A program made the translations under genes and the position numbers. Below the pieces are notes generated by a model. That model saw nothing but the letters and a program-made list of their open reading frames with translations. It was not told the DNA's origin and ran no database searches. Positions 1 to 6,816 of a DNA stretch of 39,764 nucleotides are shown here, piece after piece. This stretch comes from JAZDRH01 sp047470865 (lineage in GTDB: Bacteria > Pseudomonadota > Gammaproteobacteria > Pseudomonadales > Pseudomonadaceae): the NCBI RefSeq assembly GCF_047470865.1, contig NZ_JAZDRH010000030.1:1-39764 (forward strand), written 5' to 3'. Position 1 is the stretch's first letter, and each line of letters opens with the position of its first letter.

Positions 1-313
1 CCTAGGCTTTGCTTGCCTTTGTGCTCGGACACTCAGTGCTTAAGCCTGTACTTAGCAAGCTAGTCTTTCGTTTGGTTATTCTACTTGTGCGCACTATTTT
101 AAGCTAAATAAAAAGCTAAGTTATGCTGAGCTGCCTGGGGCTAGATTTGAGAGTCATTAGAAGAGATTGTTAAGTGCAGCTTAAATTTGCTTGGCGCTCT
201 TTTTAAAGTTTATTAATAATAGTTTCCTCATTTTTGCTTTGGGCTAAATGATATTTTTAATTATTGACCCAAAGCTTATACAATAGCTAGCTAGTTGTTT
301 ATAGGTAAGGCTA
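1..313. other. Non-coding region upstream of birA
   Basis: No open reading frame, tRNA or rRNA can be supported in these 313 bases. The DNA is AT-rich and contains the short direct repeat AAGCTAA (twice, near 110-130). A TTGACC at 264-269 and TATACA/TACAAT at 277-284 are too close together to form one promoter. In Pseudomonas an rRNA operon lies next to birA, so this could be the flank of such an operon, but no rRNA sequence is present here. Confidence 0.6.
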
Positions 314-1267
314 ATGCTCAAGGTTTTGAATTTACTAAATGACGGTCAGTTCCATTCAGGTGAAAGCTTAGGAGAGGCTCTTGGTATTTCACGAGCAGCA
401 GTCTGGAAGCGAATTGAGCAGCTTGAGCATGATCAAGGGCTTAAAATAGATCGTATCAAAGGCAAGGGGTATCGCTGTTTGGAAAAAAACTTCTTGCTCA
501 ATCAAGCAGAAATAGAACAGGCACTGGATATTCCTGTGCTAGTCTATGATGAAGTTGACTCTACAAATGCTGAGGTAACCCGTTTATTAAAAACCACACT
601 AGCACCTTTTTTAGTATTAACAGAAAAACAATTAGCTGGAAAAGGGCGCCGTGGACGAACTTGGGTTAGCCCTTTGGCGCAAAATTTGTATTTCTCAGTG
701 GCTTGGCCTTTGCAGGGTAATCTGTCGCGCCTAGAAGGCTTGAGTCTAGTGGTTGGAGTAGCGCTACTTAGAGCGTTAAAGAAGCTACAAATTGAGCATG
801 TTGGGTTAAAGTGGCCTAATGATATTTTGCATAATGGCGCCAAATTATCAGGTATTTTGTTAGAGTTGGTTGGTGATCCTGCAGATCGTTGCCATGTGGT
901 GATTGGTATTGGTGTCAACGTCAATATGTCAACGGATAAAGAGCATGATATCTCACAAGAGTGGACTTCTTTACGTAATATTTGTGGTGCTGCCATTAAT
1001 CGAAATGAGTTAGCTATTGTTTTATATCGCGAACTTGAAGACTGTTTGAGAACGCATGCTGAACAGGGTTTTTCTGCTTTTAAACATGAATGGGAAGCGG
1101 CTCATGTATGGCAAGGTAAAGCGGGTGTAATTTCCACTGTTGCTAATCAAATAGAAGGTACTATTTTAGGAGTTGACAGCACAGGTGCTTTGCGTCTCCT
1201 GGTCGATGAGAGAGAACAGTGTTTTAGTGGTGGCGAAGTCAGCTTGAGGTTGTCTGATGATTCTTGA
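314..1267 (+). CDS. birA: Bifunctional biotin--[acetyl-CoA-carboxylase] ligase / biotin operon repressor BirA
   Basis: The 317-residue protein activates biotin with ATP to biotinyl-AMP and transfers it to the biotin carboxyl carrier protein; in the bifunctional family it also represses biotin genes. An N-terminal winged-helix region spans roughly residues 1-60 (helix-turn-helix around LGEALGISRAAVWKRI). The ligase domain shows the biotinyl-AMP loop GKGRRGR at 109-115 and KWPNDI at 166-171. Length matches the two-domain family form. A weak TAAGG ribosome site precedes the ATG. The stop overlaps the start of coaX by 11 bases, so the two genes are probably translationally coupled. Confidence 0.95.
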   Translation: MLKVLNLLNDGQFHSGESLGEALGISRAAVWKRIEQLEHDQGLKIDRIKGKGYRCLEKNFLLNQAEIEQALDIPVLVYDEVDSTNAEVTRLLKTTLAPFLVLTEKQLAGKGRRGRTWVSPLAQNLYFSVAWPLQGNLSRLEGLSLVVGVALLRALKKLQIEHVGLKWPNDILHNGAKLSGILLELVGDPADRCHVVIGIGVNVNMSTDKEHDISQEWTSLRNICGAAINRNELAIVLYRELEDCLRTHAEQGFSAFKHEWEAAHVWQGKAGVISTVANQIEGTILGVDSTGALRLLVDEREQCFSGGEVSLRLSDDS

Positions 1268-1994
1268 ATTAGATTGTGGTAATACGCGAATAAAATGGCG
1301 CCTCTTGCAAGATGGGGCTGTTATTCAGCGAGGCTCTTTGGTGACTTTGCAGGAAATTATGAGTGGCCTACAGCCTTTGTTTGAAGGGCAGGTGCAACGT
1401 TGTCGCGTGGTTAGTGTTTGGTCTGGAGAAGCGACTCAAGCGTTGATTGTTGGATTAAAAGCATGGATTGGCCATGTTGAGTGTGCAAAACCACAAAAGC
1501 AACTTCTAGGTGTAACCAATGGCTATAGTGATTATAAAACACTTGGCATGGATCGCTGGTTAGCTGTCGTTGCAGCTTATCAAAAATACCATGAGCCGGC
1601 TTTGATCTTTGATTTTGGAACAGCATTAACAGCAGATTACGTTGATGCTACGGGGCAGCATCTGGGAGGCTTTATTGTGCCTGGCGTGGAGTTGATGAGG
1701 GCCTCTCTGTGCTCTAAAACACAGCGGATTCGCTATAGCCCCGATAATATGCCTGCATTAGGTGCTATTAATCCACAACTCAGCACAATAAGTGGTGTTG
1801 AGCAAGGATTGTATCTTATGATCCGTGGCTTTGTTGAGGAGCAGAAACATATTGCTAAGCGTAATCTCGGTGAGCGCTTTCATGTCTTTGTTGCAGGTGG
1901 AGATGGACAAATGATTATTGACCTTTTTGAGGATGTGCACGTGGCTAATGATCTTGTCTTTGATGGTTTGGCCTTGGCCTGTCCTTTTGAGTAA
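1257..1994 (+). CDS. coaX: Type III pantothenate kinase
   Basis: CoaX phosphorylates pantothenate with ATP, the first step of coenzyme A synthesis, in the cytoplasm. The 245-residue protein has the ASKHA-fold phosphate motif DCGNTRIKW at the N-terminus (Asp6), the family motif LGMDRW at 96-101, DFGTALT at 119-125 and GGFIVPG at 137-143. It starts inside the end of birA in another frame and is followed five bases later by the SPOR-protein gene. The birA-coaX-SPOR order is typical of Pseudomonas. Type III kinases are not feedback-inhibited by CoA, as known for the family. Confidence 0.95.
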   Translation: MILELDCGNTRIKWRLLQDGAVIQRGSLVTLQEIMSGLQPLFEGQVQRCRVVSVWSGEATQALIVGLKAWIGHVECAKPQKQLLGVTNGYSDYKTLGMDRWLAVVAAYQKYHEPALIFDFGTALTADYVDATGQHLGGFIVPGVELMRASLCSKTQRIRYSPDNMPALGAINPQLSTISGVEQGLYLMIRGFVEEQKHIAKRNLGERFHVFVAGGDGQMIIDLFEDVHVANDLVFDGLALACPFE

Positions 1995-1999
1995 TTAAT

Positions 2000-2647
2000 A
2001 TGCGCTGGGTTTTCTTGGTTTTAATAGTGCTTAATGCACTGTATTTTGTCTGGGAACAGCAGCAGCCCAGTGTGCATGTGCAGCAACTTCCCTCTGTTTT
2101 AAACCCAGCTGGGGTTGCCAATATTGAGGTTGCTAATGCAACGAATAGTCAAACTAAAACGCTTGATTCTGTCCAAGCAAAAATTAATCTAACATTATTG
2201 CTAGGTGGTTTTTCTGATCCGGCATTGATAGATAGTTTGTCACAGCGCTTGCTTAGTTTAGATATTGATGTAAAAGAGGTTGTGGTTGAAGAAGTGGATG
2301 GAGTGGATTATTGGGTATATATGCCCCCTCTAGTCTCGCGTTCGGTAGCTGTGCGGCAATTAAAAGAATTAAAAGCACGTCAAATCCAGGCTTATCTTAT
2401 TAATCAAGGGGATATGCAAAACGGTATCTCTTTATCTATGCTAGATACTATGGATATGGCTAAGGATTTAGTGCAAAAGCTCGCTAATTTAGGCTATACG
2501 GCTGAAATTAAAGAAGTTGAGCGCAAACAAAAGACCTATTGGCTTGCGGTTAACTCGCGCAGTGAGCGATTAATTGATGAATCATTAATGACAGAGTTGA
2601 CCAGTGATTTTCCGTTGATGCGCTATAGGCAAGAAATGCCTCAGTAA
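2000..2647 (+). CDS. SPOR-domain inner-membrane protein
   Basis: This 215-residue protein has one N-terminal membrane segment (about residues 3-18, WVFLVLIVLNALYFVW) followed by a polar linker and a SPOR-like region at about 64-150 (LLLGGFSDPALIDSLSQRL and the following beta-alpha repeats). The expected topology is a membrane anchor with the rest in the periplasm. SPOR domains bind peptidoglycan stripped of stem peptides at division sites, as known for the family. The exact role of this member, conserved next to coaX in Pseudomonas relatives, is not known to me. It ends 94 bases before tRNA-Tyr. Confidence 0.75.
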   Translation: MRWVFLVLIVLNALYFVWEQQQPSVHVQQLPSVLNPAGVANIEVANATNSQTKTLDSVQAKINLTLLLGGFSDPALIDSLSQRLLSLDIDVKEVVVEEVDGVDYWVYMPPLVSRSVAVRQLKELKARQIQAYLINQGDMQNGISLSMLDTMDMAKDLVQKLANLGYTAEIKEVERKQKTYWLAVNSRSERLIDESLMTELTSDFPLMRYRQEMPQ

Positions 2648-2699
2648 CCTTCGTTAAGACTAGAAAAAATAAAAAAACTAAGAATTTCAAATAAATGTG

Positions 2700-2728
2700 T
2701 TGACAGGGTTTAAAAAAAAGTACATTAT
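2700..2728 (+). promoter_or_regulatory. Sigma70 promoter of the tRNA-Tyr-Gly-Thr cluster
   Basis: A perfect -35 box TTGACA (2700-2705) is followed by a 17-base spacer and CATTAT (2723-2728, 4 of 6 matches). The next bases are GCGCACC, a G+C-rich discriminator of the kind found at stable-RNA promoters under stringent control. The start of transcription would lie near 2735, just ahead of tRNA-Tyr. Confidence 0.75.
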
Positions 2729-2741
2729 GCGCACCCACAAC

Positions 2742-2826
2742 GGAGGGGTTCCCGAGCGGCCAAAGGGATCAGACTGTAAATCTGACGTCTATGACTTCGA
2801 AGGTTCGAATCCTTCTCCCTCCACCA
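2742..2826 (+). tRNA. tRNA-Tyr (anticodon GTA)
   Basis: This is an 85-base class II tRNA. The acceptor strand GGAGGGG pairs with TCCCTCC (one G-U), the anticodon stem-loop reads AGACTGTAAATCT with anticodon GTA, there is a long variable arm, the T arm contains GGTTCGAATCC, and CCA is encoded. It is the first tRNA of a three-gene cluster. Confidence 0.98.
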
Positions 2827-2847
2827 GTTTTAAAGCAAGTTGCACTT

Positions 2848-2921
<74 letters not shown>

Positions 2922-2945
2922 AGTTTGCAGTTTGTCAAGGGATAT

Positions 2946-3021
2946 GCTCATGTAGCTCAGTTGGTAGAGCACACCCTTGGTAAGGGTGAGGTCACCAGTT
3001 CAACTCTGGTCATGAGCTCCA
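2946..3021 (+). tRNA. tRNA-Thr (anticodon GGT)
   Basis: This is a 76-base tRNA with acceptor GCTCATG pairing CATGAGC, anticodon loop TTGGTAA (anticodon GGT), T arm AGTTCAACTCT and an encoded CCA. It is the last gene of the cluster. In Pseudomonas and E. coli the next gene is tufB, but here an intrinsic terminator follows at once. Confidence 0.98.
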
Positions 3022-3026
3022 CAAAT

Positions 3027-3052
3027 AAAAGCAGCTAATGGCTGCTTTTTTT
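3027..3052 (+). terminator. Intrinsic terminator after tRNA-Thr
   Basis: AGCAGC (3030-3035) and GCTGCT (3041-3046) form a stem with loop TAATG, extended by flanking A and T pairs, followed by a run of seven T. It closes the tRNA-Tyr-Gly-Thr transcript. Confidence 0.9.
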
Positions 3053-3151
3053 GTATCTAAAGCTGAGAAAACCAAAGCTGTAGTTTAAAAGCGATACTCC
3101 GATTTTTTTGCTATGTGTTTGTGCGGTAAGTAAAAAAAATACTACAAGGAG

Positions 3152-3180
3152 TTGCTTATTGAGTTCTAGGTCTGTATAGT
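3152..3180 (+). promoter_or_regulatory. Sigma70 promoter of tRNA-Trp-secE-nusG
   Basis: TTGCTT (3152-3157) and TATAGT (3175-3180) are spaced by 17 bases. The expected start is near 3187, in TTGCCGACC, 14 bases before the mature 5' end of tRNA-Trp. It is the only good promoter between the upstream terminator and secE. Confidence 0.75.
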
Positions 3181-3200
3181 TGCCGACCTGATCAAGCTAC

Positions 3201-3276
3201 AGGCCAGTAGCTCAATTGGCAGAGCGACGGTCTCCAAAACCGTAGGTTGGGGGTTCGATTCCCTCCTGGCCTGCCA
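3201..3276 (+). tRNA. tRNA-Trp (anticodon CCA)
   Basis: This is a 76-base tRNA with acceptor AGGCCAG pairing CTGGCCT, anticodon loop TCTCCAAAA (anticodon CCA), T arm GGTTCGATTCC and discriminator G before an encoded CCA. It precedes secE by 42 bases, the order usual in gammaproteobacteria. Its last five bases (CTGCCA end) also form one arm of a hairpin that runs into the secE leader. Confidence 0.98.
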
Positions 3277-3304
3277 ACTTTCAATGGGGAAGGTTGGCAA
3301 TTTT
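3272..3304 (+). terminator. Hairpin at the tRNA-Trp 3' end, possible attenuator or processing signal before secE
   Basis: TGCCAACTTT (3272-3281) can pair with AAGGTTGGCA (3290-3299), ten pairs including one G-T wobble, with loop CAATGGGG. The bases ATTTTC follow. The left arm uses the CCA end of tRNA-Trp. The T run is short, so partial termination or RNA processing is as likely as a full stop. Confidence 0.5.
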
Positions 3305-3318
3305 CGGGATTCTGATTC

Positions 3319-3687
3319 ATGAAAGCAAATGTAGAGACTCAAGAACCCCGCGCAGACGGATTAAAGTGGTCTGTAGTTGTCTTGTTGGCTATTGCTGCTG
3401 TAGTAGGTAATTACTATTTTTCCTCAGAACCAGTTATTTTTCGTGCTATCGCTATTGTAGTTATTGCGCTTGTTGCTGGCTTTGTGGTGTTGCAGACGGC
3501 TAAAGGACGTAAGTTCGCTCAGTTCGCTAAAGAGTCTCGCGCTGAAATTCGTAAGGTTGTATGGCCTAGTCGCCAAGAAACAATTCAAACCACATTGATT
3601 GTGGTTGTTTTCGTTATGGTGATGGCATTAATTTTGTGGGCCTTAGATTCCCTGTTTGGGTGGCTCATTTCCATAATTGTAGGGTAA
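3319..3687 (+). CDS. secE: Preprotein translocase subunit SecE
   Basis: SecE clamps SecY in the SecYEG protein-conducting channel of the inner membrane. The 122-residue protein has three predicted membrane segments (about 16-34, 39-60 and 93-115) and the conserved amphipathic cytoplasmic stretch around residues 76-92 (EIRKVVWPSRQET), the essential part of SecE. The length fits the three-helix gammaproteobacterial form. nusG follows after nine bases, the usual two-gene unit. The ribosome site is weak (CGGGAT). Confidence 0.97.
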   Translation: MKANVETQEPRADGLKWSVVVLLAIAAVVGNYYFSSEPVIFRAIAIVVIALVAGFVVLQTAKGRKFAQFAKESRAEIRKVVWPSRQETIQTTLIVVVFVMVMALILWALDSLFGWLISIIVG

Positions 3688-3696
3688 AGGTGCTCC

Positions 3697-4239
3697 GTGG
3701 CTAAACGTTGGTACGTTGTGCATGCCTACTCAGGCTATGAAAAGCACGTGATGCGCTCGCTGATTGAGCGAGTTAAAATAGCTGGTATGGAAGAAAGATT
3801 CGGTGAGATTATTGTTCCAACCGAAGAAGTCGTTGAAATGCGCGACGGTCAAAAGCGCAAAAGCGAACGTAAGTTTTTTCCAGGCTATGTTTTAATTCAA
3901 GCTGAGCATCCGATGGAAGATGACGTATGGCACTTGGTCAAAGAAACACCTCGTGTTATGGGTTTTATTGGTGGTCGTCCTGATAAGCCAGCGCCTATTA
4001 CTGAGCGTGAGGCAGAGGCTATCCTTCGCCGTGTTGCAGATAGTGAAGATAAACCAAAACCAAAAACATTATTTGAGCCAGGTGAGACTGTTCGTGTAAC
4101 CGATGGTCCATTTGCAGACTTTAATGGTGTAGTTGAAGAAGTGAACTACGAGAAAAGTCGAGTTCATGTTGCAGTGCTGATTTTTGGGCGCTCAACACCA
4201 GTAGAATTAGAGTTCGGTCAGGTAGAAAAAGTTATCTGA
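3697..4239 (+). CDS. nusG: Transcription termination/antitermination factor NusG
   Basis: NusG binds the RNA polymerase clamp, suppresses pausing, assists Rho and links polymerase to ribosomal protein S10. The 180-residue protein has an NGN domain (from RWYVVHAYSGYE, about 1-118) and a C-terminal KOW domain from about residue 124 (FEPGETVRVTDGPFADFNG). Translation begins at GTG: the sequence MAKRWYV is the conserved N-terminus. It forms a unit with secE and is followed by a strong terminator at 4256-4286. Confidence 0.98.
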   Translation: MAKRWYVVHAYSGYEKHVMRSLIERVKIAGMEERFGEIIVPTEEVVEMRDGQKRKSERKFFPGYVLIQAEHPMEDDVWHLVKETPRVMGFIGGRPDKPAPITEREAEAILRRVADSEDKPKPKTLFEPGETVRVTDGPFADFNGVVEEVNYEKSRVHVAVLIFGRSTPVELEFGQVEKVI

Positions 4240-4255
4240 TATATGTCGAACCCTT

Positions 4256-4286
4256 GCCCTGTAGCCTAAAGGCTGCGGGGCTTTTT
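4256..4286 (+). terminator. Intrinsic terminator after nusG
   Basis: GCCCTGTAGCC (4256-4266) pairs with GGCTGCGGGGC (4271-4281) over eleven positions with two G-T pairs and a TAAA loop, followed by TTTTT. It separates secE-nusG from the rplK operon. Confidence 0.85.
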
Positions 4287-4298
4287 CGTCAGAAGGCG

Positions 4299-4334
4299 AA
4301 TTTGTAGGGGAGCCGTAAGGCGTTTACCCAAATT
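4299..4334 (+). promoter_or_regulatory. Candidate L1-binding operator in the rplK leader
   Basis: The leader can fold as AATTTG/CAAATT outside, GGG/CCC in the middle and GCC-GTAA-GGC at the tip, with asymmetric unpaired bases (TA, GA, GTTTA). This stem with an asymmetric internal loop next to the start site is the form of the L1 target in the rplKA mRNA of gammaproteobacteria, a mimic of the 23S L1 site. The ribosome site GGAG (4335-4338) touches the stem, so protein binding would block translation of rplK and, through coupling, rplA. Assignment is by pattern only. Confidence 0.65.
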
Positions 4335-4344
4335 GGAGTGAAAA

Positions 4345-4776
4345 ATGGCTAAAAAAATTCAAGCTTATATCAAGCTGCAAGTGAAGGCTGGTCAAGCCAA
4401 CCCTTCGCCACCAGTTGGTCCTGCACTGGGTCAGCATGGTGTAAATATTATGGAGTTCTGTAAAGCGTTTAACGCTAAGACTCAAGGCATAGAGCCTGGT
4501 CTTCCAACTCCAGTAATTATTACTGTATATAGCGACCGTAGTTTTACTTTTGAAACCAAAAGTACACCTGCCGCTGTATTATTGAAGAAAGCTGCTGGTG
4601 TAGCATCAGGTTCTGCTCGTCCTAATACTCAAAAAGTGGGTACAGTAACTCGTGCTCAGTTAGAAGAGATCGTTAAGGCGAAACAAGCGGACTTGACTGC
4701 AGCTGACTTAGATGCCGCTGTTCGCACTATTGCAGGCTCTGCTCGTAGCATGGGCTTGAACGTGGAGGGCGTATAA
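4345..4776 (+). CDS. rplK: 50S ribosomal protein L11
   Basis: L11 binds the GTPase-associated region of 23S rRNA at the base of the L7/L12 stalk and is needed for RelA activation. The 143-residue protein has the conserved N-terminus KKIQAYIKLQVKAGQANPSPPVGPALGQ region with the proline-rich hinge and the C-terminal rRNA-binding domain ending in SARSMGLNVEG. Its stop overlaps the rplA start by one base (TAATG), giving translational coupling. An L1-type operator lies just upstream. Confidence 0.98.
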   Translation: MAKKIQAYIKLQVKAGQANPSPPVGPALGQHGVNIMEFCKAFNAKTQGIEPGLPTPVIITVYSDRSFTFETKSTPAAVLLKKAAGVASGSARPNTQKVGTVTRAQLEEIVKAKQADLTAADLDAAVRTIAGSARSMGLNVEGV

Positions 4777-5465
4777 TGTCTAAGTTAACAAAACGTCAAA
4801 AAGCAATCATTGAGAAAGTAGAAGCAGGTAAAGCTTACGCTTTTGAAGATGCCGCTAAATTATTAGCAGAGCTTTCTACTGTTAAGTTTAAAGAATCTGT
4901 AGATGTTGCTATCAACCTAGGTGTTGATCCACGTAAATCAGACCAAGTGGTTCGTGGTGCAACTGTTCTACCACACGGTACGGGTAAAACTGTACGTGTT
5001 GCTGTATTCACTAACAATGCAGAAGCTGCTTTAGCAGCCGGTGCTGACAAAGTGGGTATGGATGACTTAGCTGCTGAAATGAAAGCAGGCGACTTAAACT
5101 ATGACGTAGTTATTGCTTCTCCTGATGCAATGCGTGTAGTAGGTCAATTAGGTCAAGTGTTAGGCCCACGTGGTTTAATGCCTAACCCAAAAGTTGGCAC
5201 TGTAACGCCAGACGTTGCTACAGCGGTGAAAAACGCTAAAGCAGGTCAAGCACGTTTCCGTACTGACAAAAACGGTATTATTCACACTTCAGTAGGTCAA
5301 GTTGATTTTGATGCTACTAAGTTGAAAGAAAACGTTGAAGCGCTAGTTGCTGAACTACGTCGTTTAAAACCAGCCAGCTCTAAAGGTGTATACATTAAGC
5401 GTATCACTTTAAGCAGCACTATGGGTCCTGGTCTATTAATTGACGCTGGCTCACTAAGCTTCTAA
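4776..5465 (+). CDS. rplA: 50S ribosomal protein L1
   Basis: L1 forms the mobile stalk that moves deacylated tRNA out of the E site and is the translational repressor of its own rplKA operon. The 229-residue length is normal. The conserved segment GPRGLMPNPKVGTVT lies near residues 130-144, and the protein starts SKLTKRQK as in Pseudomonas. It begins on the last base of rplK and is followed by a terminator-like hairpin at 5474-5506. Confidence 0.98.
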   Translation: MSKLTKRQKAIIEKVEAGKAYAFEDAAKLLAELSTVKFKESVDVAINLGVDPRKSDQVVRGATVLPHGTGKTVRVAVFTNNAEAALAAGADKVGMDDLAAEMKAGDLNYDVVIASPDAMRVVGQLGQVLGPRGLMPNPKVGTVTPDVATAVKNAKAGQARFRTDKNGIIHTSVGQVDFDATKLKENVEALVAELRRLKPASSKGVYIKRITLSSTMGPGLLIDAGSLSF

Positions 5466-5473
5466 TAGCTTTT

Positions 5474-5506
5474 GCCATCTAGTGAAAGCTAGGTGGCTCT
5501 TTTTTT
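5474..5506 (+). terminator. Intrinsic terminator/attenuator after rplA
   Basis: GCCATCTAG (5474-5482) pairs with CTAGGTGGC (5489-5497), nine positions with one G-T, loop TGAAAG, then TCTTTTTTT. It lies between rplKA and the rplJL leader and probably sets the ratio between the two units. Confidence 0.85.
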
Positions 5507-5657
5507 GGGGTCCCTGCTTAGCGGGGGTCGTCCAAGACCGTAGGTGACAGTGGTCTTAATTGAGCAATCAACCTACGTAGATGGTGCTCCGGACATTGTG
5601 TCAAGACACCAAAACGCGTTCAGTAATGAACGATTATGATTAAGCAGGAGTGTACCC
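5507..5657 (+). promoter_or_regulatory. L10 leader (rplJL autoregulatory region)
   Basis: The 150 bases before rplJ contain several self-pairing blocks, such as CCCTGCTTAGCGGGG and TGTCAAGACA-type repeats, and no reading frame. In E. coli and relatives this position holds the L10 leader, whose kink-turned stem binds the L10-(L7/L12) complex and represses rplJ and rplL. The position, length and structure fit that element; I have not modelled the full fold. It ends in CAGGAG, the rplJ ribosome site. Confidence 0.7.
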
Positions 5658-6158
5658 GTGGCAATTAAACTCGAAGACAAGAAAGCCATTGTCGCTGAAG
5701 TCAACGAGGCTGCCAAAGTTGCTCTGTCTGCCGTTGTAGCTGATGCTCGCGGTGTGACAGTAGGCGCTATGACCGGACTGCGTAAAGAGGCTCGTGAAGC
5801 AGGTGTTTATGTACGTGTAGTACGTAACACACTGTTACGTCGTGCAGTAGAGGGCACTGAGTTTGCTACTCTAGCTGAGACATTCACTGGTCCTACCTTG
5901 ATTGCTTTCTCTAATGAACATCCGGGCGCAGCTGCTCGTATTTTCAAAGAGTTCGCAAAAGGTCAAGACAAGTTCGAGATCAAAGGCGCTGCTTTTGAAG
6001 GCAATTTTATTGCAGCCAACCAGATCGACGTATTGGCAAGCTTGCCAACTTACGACGAAGCGATTGCAAAACTGATGAGCGTTATCCAAGGCGCAACAAG
6101 CAAGCTTGCTCGTACTCTGGCAGCGGTTCGCGACCAAAAAGAACAACAAGCAGCTTAA
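5658..6158 (+). CDS. rplJ: 50S ribosomal protein L10
   Basis: L10 anchors the L7/L12 dimers to 23S rRNA and, as the L10-L7/L12 complex, represses its own mRNA. The 166-residue protein starts at GTG behind CAGGAG, and MAIKLEDKKAIVAEV is the usual N-terminus. The C-terminal helix (about 135-166) is the L7/L12 docking part. rplL follows after 79 bases. Confidence 0.97.
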   Translation: MAIKLEDKKAIVAEVNEAAKVALSAVVADARGVTVGAMTGLRKEAREAGVYVRVVRNTLLRRAVEGTEFATLAETFTGPTLIAFSNEHPGAAARIFKEFAKGQDKFEIKGAAFEGNFIAANQIDVLASLPTYDEAIAKLMSVIQGATSKLARTLAAVRDQKEQQAA

Positions 6159-6237
6159 TAGCACTTGCTGGCTTTTTGAAGATTTTTATTTTGAATTTAA
6201 CGGCATTTAGCCGTTACTAATTACAGGAAATAGAGTC

Positions 6238-6606
6238 ATGGCTCTTACTAACGAACAAATCCTAGACGCAATTGCTGAAATGTCAGTAATGCAAGTTGTT
6301 GAATTAATCTCTGCAATGGAAGAAAAATTCGGTGTGACCGCTGCTGCTGCTGTAGCTGCAGGTCCTGCGGCTGCTGTTGAAGCAGCGGCTGAACAAACTG
6401 AGTTCACTATCCACTTAGTTGAAGCTGGCGACAAAAAAGTAAACGTAATTAAAGCAGTTCGTGAAATCACTGGTCTTGGCTTGAAAGAAGCTAAAGCAGT
6501 AGTTGACGGTGCTCCTGCTGTAGTTAAAGAAGACGTTGCTAAAGAAGAAGCTGAAGCAGCTAAGAAAGCATTGGAAGAAGCAGGTGCTAAAGTCGAGCTT
6601 AAATAA
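6238..6606 (+). CDS. rplL: 50S ribosomal protein L7/L12
   Basis: L7/L12 is the multi-copy stalk protein that recruits and stimulates translational GTPases. The 122-residue protein has an N-terminal dimerisation domain, an alanine-rich flexible hinge at about 37-52 (AAAAVAAGPAAAVEAAAE) and a C-terminal factor-binding domain (KVNVIKAVREITGLGLKEAK). It is acidic, as expected. Codon use is strongly biased to few codons, in line with very high expression. A processing/attenuation region follows before rpoB. Confidence 0.98.
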   Translation: MALTNEQILDAIAEMSVMQVVELISAMEEKFGVTAAAAVAAGPAAAVEAAAEQTEFTIHLVEAGDKKVNVIKAVREITGLGLKEAKAVVDGAPAVVKEDVAKEEAEAAKKALEEAGAKVELK

Positions 6607-6622
6607 GTTTGATTTTTGCATG

Positions 6623-6652
6623 ACAGCCCTAGCTGCTTAAGCAAAAGGCTGT
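6623..6652 (+). promoter_or_regulatory. Hairpin in the rplL-rpoB spacer, possible RNase processing site
   Basis: ACAGCC (6623-6628) pairs with GGCTGT (6647-6652), with an inner AGC...GC pairing. In E. coli a hairpin cut by RNase III lies at this position. Processing here is inferred from position only. Confidence 0.4.
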
Positions 6653-6653
6653 A

Positions 6654-6682
6654 GGCTGGTGGCTTTTGTCACCGGCCTTTTT
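6654..6682 (+). terminator. Attenuator/terminator between rplL and rpoB
   Basis: GGCTGGTGGC (6654-6663) pairs with GTCACCGGCC (6668-6677), ten positions with two G-T pairs, loop TTTT, followed by TTTTT. In E. coli a partly efficient terminator at this place keeps RNA polymerase subunits below the level of L7/L12; the same role is likely here. Confidence 0.85.
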
Positions 6683-6734
6683 CCGTTCATAGATGCTTAA
6701 ATCAGAATGGAAATAAATTACCCTTTATTGGGTC

Positions 6735-6785
6735 GCAAACCTAAGTTTGCACTATTTTTTAGGGTTTGCCATGTAGGCAAAGCCC
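6735..6785 (+). promoter_or_regulatory. rpoB leader with competing hairpins
   Basis: GCAAAC-CTAA-GTTTGC (6735-6750) is a perfect six-pair hairpin followed by ACTATTTTTT. GGGTTTGCC (6762-6770) pairs with GGCAAAGCCC (6776-6785) over nine pairs with one bulged G. GCAAACC (6735-6741) can instead pair with GGTTTGC (6763-6769), which would break both hairpins. Such exclusive folds are typical of attenuation or translation control. The ribosome site GGGGAA lies 20 bases further on. Confidence 0.5.
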
Positions 6786-6816
6786 ACAATGCAGGTGACC
6801 AAGCTGGGGAACGCTG

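Noticed and set aside
264..284. TTGACC and TATACA/TACAAT before birA
   Set aside because: The boxes are 7 to 9 bases apart, too close for a sigma70 promoter.
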